Source: Flavobacterium sp. CYK-55 (GTDB lineage: Bacteria > Bacteroidota > Bacteroidia > Flavobacteriales > Flavobacteriaceae). Taken from it: a stretch of 64,000 nt of DNA. Under the pieces are notes generated by a model. The model was not told the origin of the DNA. It did no database searches and worked only from the letters and a program-made list of their open reading frames with translations. The DNA lies in NCBI RefSeq assembly GCF_018413465.1, contig NZ_JAHCDK010000003.1:361523-425522 (forward strand), in the 5' to 3' direction. Of this stretch, positions 63,758 to 64,000 are shown piece by piece (the stretch's first letter is position 1; each line of letters begins with the position of its first letter). The position numbers and the translations under genes were made by a program.

Positions 63758-63786
63758 TAAAAAAAAAAACCAGCTTTTACAAGCTA
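63758..63786 (-). terminator. Second, weaker terminator beyond the rRNA operon
   Basis: Read on the minus strand, AGCTT-GTAA-AAGCT is followed by GG and ten T. It lies about 65 bases past the main 5S terminator and could be a back-up. Confidence 0.5.
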
Positions 63787-63843
63787 GGGTTCTCTAAAAG
63801 AAAGGCGACGAACCGAGCCCGCAGGGCGAACACATTGCCACCA

Positions 63844-63878
63844 AAAAACAAAAGCCCCGACTAAAAAGTCGGGGCTTC
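63844..63878 (-). terminator. Main terminator of the rRNA operon
   Basis: A perfect 11-base hairpin, arms 63852-63862 (AAGCCCCGACT) and 63867-63877 (AGTCGGGGCTT), followed on the minus strand by a T-rich run. It lies 9 bases beyond the 5S 3' end. Confidence 0.88.
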
Positions 63879-63886
63879 ACTAAAAA

Positions 63887-63991
<105 letters not shown>

Positions 63992-64000
63992 AAGTTTTTA

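Overview
The window is a piece of a Bacteroidota chromosome, almost certainly a member of the Flavobacteriaceae. The evidence is a gliding-motility lipoprotein (GldI), four proteins with type IX secretion (T9SS) C-terminal sorting domains, a type III glutamine synthetase, a fused acyl-CoA mutase of the IcmF type, low-GC A/T-rich intergenic DNA, Bacteroidota-type promoters (TAnnTTTG boxes, no Shine-Dalgarno sequences) and a 5S rRNA at the right edge. I see no phage, transposase, CRISPR array or tRNA.

Layout. 1-5.7 kb: the end of a glutamine amidotransferase and an ATP-grasp-like gene (+), meeting a tight minus-strand operon (esterase, leucyl aminopeptidase, ATP-grasp enzyme, SMR exporter). 5.9-11.4 kb: a thioredoxin-like protein, an LtaS-like membrane sulfatase, a VWA membrane protein and FabG. 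11.6-19.9 kb: the most interesting locus, eight co-directional genes: ECF sigma factor, small single-TM protein, TM-anchored CpxP/CnrX-like protein, MbnP-like protein, MbnH-like dihaem cytochrome, then three T9SS cargo proteins (CotH/lamin-tail, YHYH, arylsulfotransferase-like). Two promoter-like motifs with identical spacing (CCGCAAG-N16-CGTC) precede the second gene and the CotH gene. I read this as a CnrYXH-like metal-sensing sigma system controlling a copper-related envelope and surface module.

20-30.5 kb: a leucine-rich-repeat T9SS protein, YidC, CTP synthase, then an operon of GMP synthase, two LysM proteins, OsmC and DUF3820. 30.5-35 kb: CrcB, NrnA-like phosphoesterase, GldI and two cyclophilin-FKBP fusions. 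35-47 kb: a GNAT enzyme, PurM, two tandem OmpA-domain paralogues, GlnN, TerC, small proteins and the fused mutase. 47-62 kb: mostly housekeeping and envelope genes (DUF4197, BtuF-like, PyrF, MBOAT with an SGNH-like partner, RF1, PepD, DUF3810, YitT, NDH-2, a second sigma factor with a membrane partner, PlsC-like, Nudix, DUF4268).

62.3-64 kb is gene-poor: degenerate repeats, a FISUMP-domain lipoprotein, a 41-bp tandem inverted-repeat element, and the 3' end of a minus-strand rRNA operon (5S plus terminator). Four related GC-rich intergenic repeat copies (36.0, 52.1, 59.0, 62.4 kb) stand out from the AT-rich background; one creates a false N-terminal extension of the NDH-2 reading frame. All functional assignments are from sequence reading alone, without database searches.
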